Shown piece by piece: positions 62,255-64,000 of a stretch of 64,000 nt of DNA (positions are counted from its first letter, which is position 1; every line of letters starts with the position of its first letter). Location: NCBI GenBank assembly GCA_020091685.1, contig CM034597.1, positions 29,562,388 through 29,626,387 on the forward strand. Reading direction: 5' to 3'. Made by a program: the position numbers and the translations under genes. The stretch comes from Lutjanus erythropterus (Eukaryota > Chordata > Actinopteri > Lutjaniformes > Lutjanidae). The notes beneath the pieces are model-generated. The model made no database searches and had not been told where the DNA came from. It saw nothing but the letters and a program-made list of their open reading frames with translations.

Positions 62255-62400
62255 AGTGAGGCCTAGATAGTAAACCAGTGGCTTTGTTTTTACAATAATG
62301 TTTGATCTTGAAGAAGGCCCGAAGGCCGTAACTTTACCAAAATAAAAAGAAATGCATATGGAACCAGCGTGTGCAACACTTTTTTCCTGCGCTCATGTTT
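62255..62400 (+). repeat. possible retroelement 3' end
   Basis: It contains GAAGAAGGCCCGAAGGCCG, a short palindromic GGCC...GGCC stem, followed by AATAAAAAGAAATGCATATG. A GAAGAAGG...CCGAAACGT-type stem before AATAAA is typical of 3' ends of some fish retroelements. The family was not identified. Confidence 0.4.
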
Positions 62401-62639
62401 ATGGAACAGTAACATCTGATTTAAAGCGATGAAGAAATAAAATACAGCCTAATCATTTTAGCAAGTCATTTACCACAGCTGCAAGGAGCTGGAAAAGCTT
62501 GAAATTGCACCTTGAAAATGCTTAAAAAATGCTTTGGAAAAGGTGTAGGAACCCTGGTGTTTGTATGTGTTGGACGCTGCTAAACTTCTGTCATATTTAT
62601 ACCCACTGTAAACTGTAATTGAATTCAGAAAATGCCAAC

Positions 62640-62665
62640 AAAGTATTTTAATGTATATGTTTTAG
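62640..62665 (+). promoter_or_regulatory. gmds: weak 3' splice site before the RDWGHA exon
   Basis: The acceptor region ends ATGTATATGTTTTAG. The pyrimidine tract is short and interrupted by A and G, unlike the long CT tracts of the other two acceptors. The boundary is set by the frame (phase-1 Gly codon completed by GT). Confidence 0.8.
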
Positions 62666-62793
62666 GTGCAAACTTTGTGACGCGTAAGATCAGCCGTTCT
62701 GTGGCGAAAATTCACCTCGGCCAACTGGAGAGCTTCAGCCTGGGCAACCTGGACTCCAAGAGGGACTGGGGCCACGCCAGAGACTATGTGGAG
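62666..62793 (+). CDS. gmds: gmds coding exon: substrate-binding RDWGHA segment (human residues ~215-257)
   Basis: This internal exon is 128 bp, in phase 1 and out phase 0. It completes Gly215 and reads [19 protein letters not shown], then the [18 protein letters not shown] segment. The ANFVTRKI and LGNLxxxRDWGHAxDYVxA motifs are hallmarks of GDP-mannose 4,6-dehydratases and contribute to nucleotide-sugar binding. Ser for Cys, Ser for Ala and Arg for Lys relative to human are mild changes. The acceptor TATGTTTTAG follows a 14.7-kb intron and has a short, purine-interrupted pyrimidine tract, clearly weaker than those of the two preceding exons. The donor is GAG|GTAAAA. The next exon (AMWLMLQ in human) is beyond the window. 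Confidence 0.97.
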
Positions 62794-64000
62794 GTAAAAC
62801 ACACACAACCATAACTACACACAGACCCAGAGAAATAGACACAAACTGTGCGTGCACTGCCTCAGAGTTGAACAGGGTTCAGATGTGCACATAGCATTAA
62901 ACAGGGCATGTTTTCCCAGATCATTTGAGGCCGCAATATGCGATCTGCATGAAGCCTCCTATGATTCTCTGCCAAAAGAGAAACAGAGATAGAGAAGGAG
63001 AGGGGGAGCGGGAGGAGAGAAAGAAGGCCGCACGCTGTGAGGCCACAGACTGCACTCTGGTTTCCCACAACTCACCCATGTCCCAGATCCCTCCAGGCCC
63101 CCATCGCCATTCCCCGAACGCCCGCAGAAGAAAGAGAGATATTAAGGGAACGCTGCGTCCTGGGGACGATGACAGAAATATGGTGTTTGTGTTAACGTAA
63201 TGGTGCCAGCAGCCAGCAGAGAAAGGAGTGGGGAGATGAAACGAACAGTGGGGTCGTCACGTCCAGGAGCAGACGGAACTCAGTGTTTCTGAACGTGTGT
63301 GTTTTCCCCCCAGTGCATGTGTGCGTAAGGAAGCGCACATTCCTGTGTGTGTGTCAAAGTGTGTGATAGGTTAAGGTTGGAACACGTGTGTGTGTGGCTG
63401 TTGAGATGAAAGACTCGATGGGTTGCCATGTCTGACAGCAGACCCCTCGCTGCGGACCGTGTTATTATTAGGAGGTGATGGTGGCGGAGGTGGCGGGGGG
63501 CGTTCTTTGAGATGGGAGTGGAGGTGAGGAGGTTACGGCGGGGAACCTCACTTTAACTGCAGATCACAGTGTGGGGTCACTGCATCAGAGCAGGGTGGTA
63601 GTGAAGCAGCGGGTCACGCTGTTAAGGCGGGGCACGGAGGCGTCGATGGCGTCAGTGAAGCATCAGTCACTGCTTGATACGGGAAAACTTTTGATCAGTC
63701 ATATCCGATTATAACCAGGCTGAATAATTGTTGCTTCCCGTGGTGGTAAGTGTGACGAGAATTGGGATAAGTAAGATGGAAAAGGTTTATTGTTTTTGGA
63801 AAAGAACCTGTTTGTGGAGCGATGTTTCACTGTTGCGCAAAAAAATATTCCTGCGAAATGGTGGTCATGTGATGCCTACTGCTGGGTTGAGCTCATTATT
63901 GGGTACCCTTTAGTGTTGTCACAACACTGGAATTGCTAACTTCATTACAATTCCTTGAAAAATATTGAGATTTGATACCATTTCTGATACCATGGGAACA
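62794..64000 (+). other. gmds: gmds intron, 5' part (truncated by the window)
   Basis: The intron begins GTAAAACACACACAACC directly after the exon. It holds purine-rich and G-rich sequence (62960-63030, 63470-63550), dispersed GT-rich runs near 63290-63400, and at 63912-64000 the start of a dispersed repeat that also occurs at 61021. No coding signal was seen. Confidence 0.9.
63912..64000 (+). repeat. dispersed repeat, family C copy 2 (cut by window end)
   Basis: AGTGTTGTCACAACACTGG, then CTAACTTCATTACAATTCC and TTGAAAAATATTGAGATT, in the same order and orientation as the copy at 61021. Confidence 0.7.

Overview
The window is vertebrate nuclear DNA, almost certainly from a bony fish and probably a percomorph-type teleost. 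It lies inside one large gene on the + strand, gmds (GDP-mannose 4,6-dehydratase, first enzyme of de novo GDP-L-fucose synthesis). Three consecutive coding exons are visible at 45600-45792, 47845-47949 and 62666-62793. Together they encode 142 codons, equivalent to about residues 116-257 of the 372-residue human enzyme, and they join without a frame break (phases 0/1, 1/1, 1/0). They carry the catalytic Thr/Glu pair (TSE), the catalytic Tyr and Lys (YxxxK, split by an intron) and the NHESPRRG and RDWGHAKDY-type nucleotide-sugar binding motifs. No other intact protein gene, rRNA, tRNA or CRISPR array could be supported. The fish assignment rests on the exon sequence and on the repeat content recognised by eye.

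Layout: 1-45599 is the 3' part of a very long intron upstream of the first visible exon. It holds many short TTAA-flanked MITE-like elements, dispersed AT-rich repeats, microsatellites, a degenerate tandem array (about 5.7-7.1 kb), a decayed THAP-like coding fragment (11.5 kb), a G-rich sense-strand patch (29.8-30.25 kb), a dead Tc1/mariner-superfamily transposon (31.8-32.8 kb) and an orphan exon-like ORF (33.56 kb). 45793-47844 is a short intron that starts with a weak 5' splice site directly followed by an 88-bp CA repeat. 47950-62665 is a 14.7-kb intron with several more MITE-like and fold-back elements and a GC-rich block near 56 kb. 62794-64000 is the start of the next intron.

No undescribed multi-gene system is visible. 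The points most worth a second look concern splicing of gmds: a weak donor abutting a long CA tract, a consensus cryptic donor about 280 bp downstream, and a frame-neutral 105-bp exon that carries the catalytic Lys. The degenerate tandem array, the decayed THAP and Myb-like fragments and the G-quadruplex motif are secondary. Repeat family assignments come from terminal inverted repeats, TTAA or TA flanks and similarity between copies inside the window, not from a database search.
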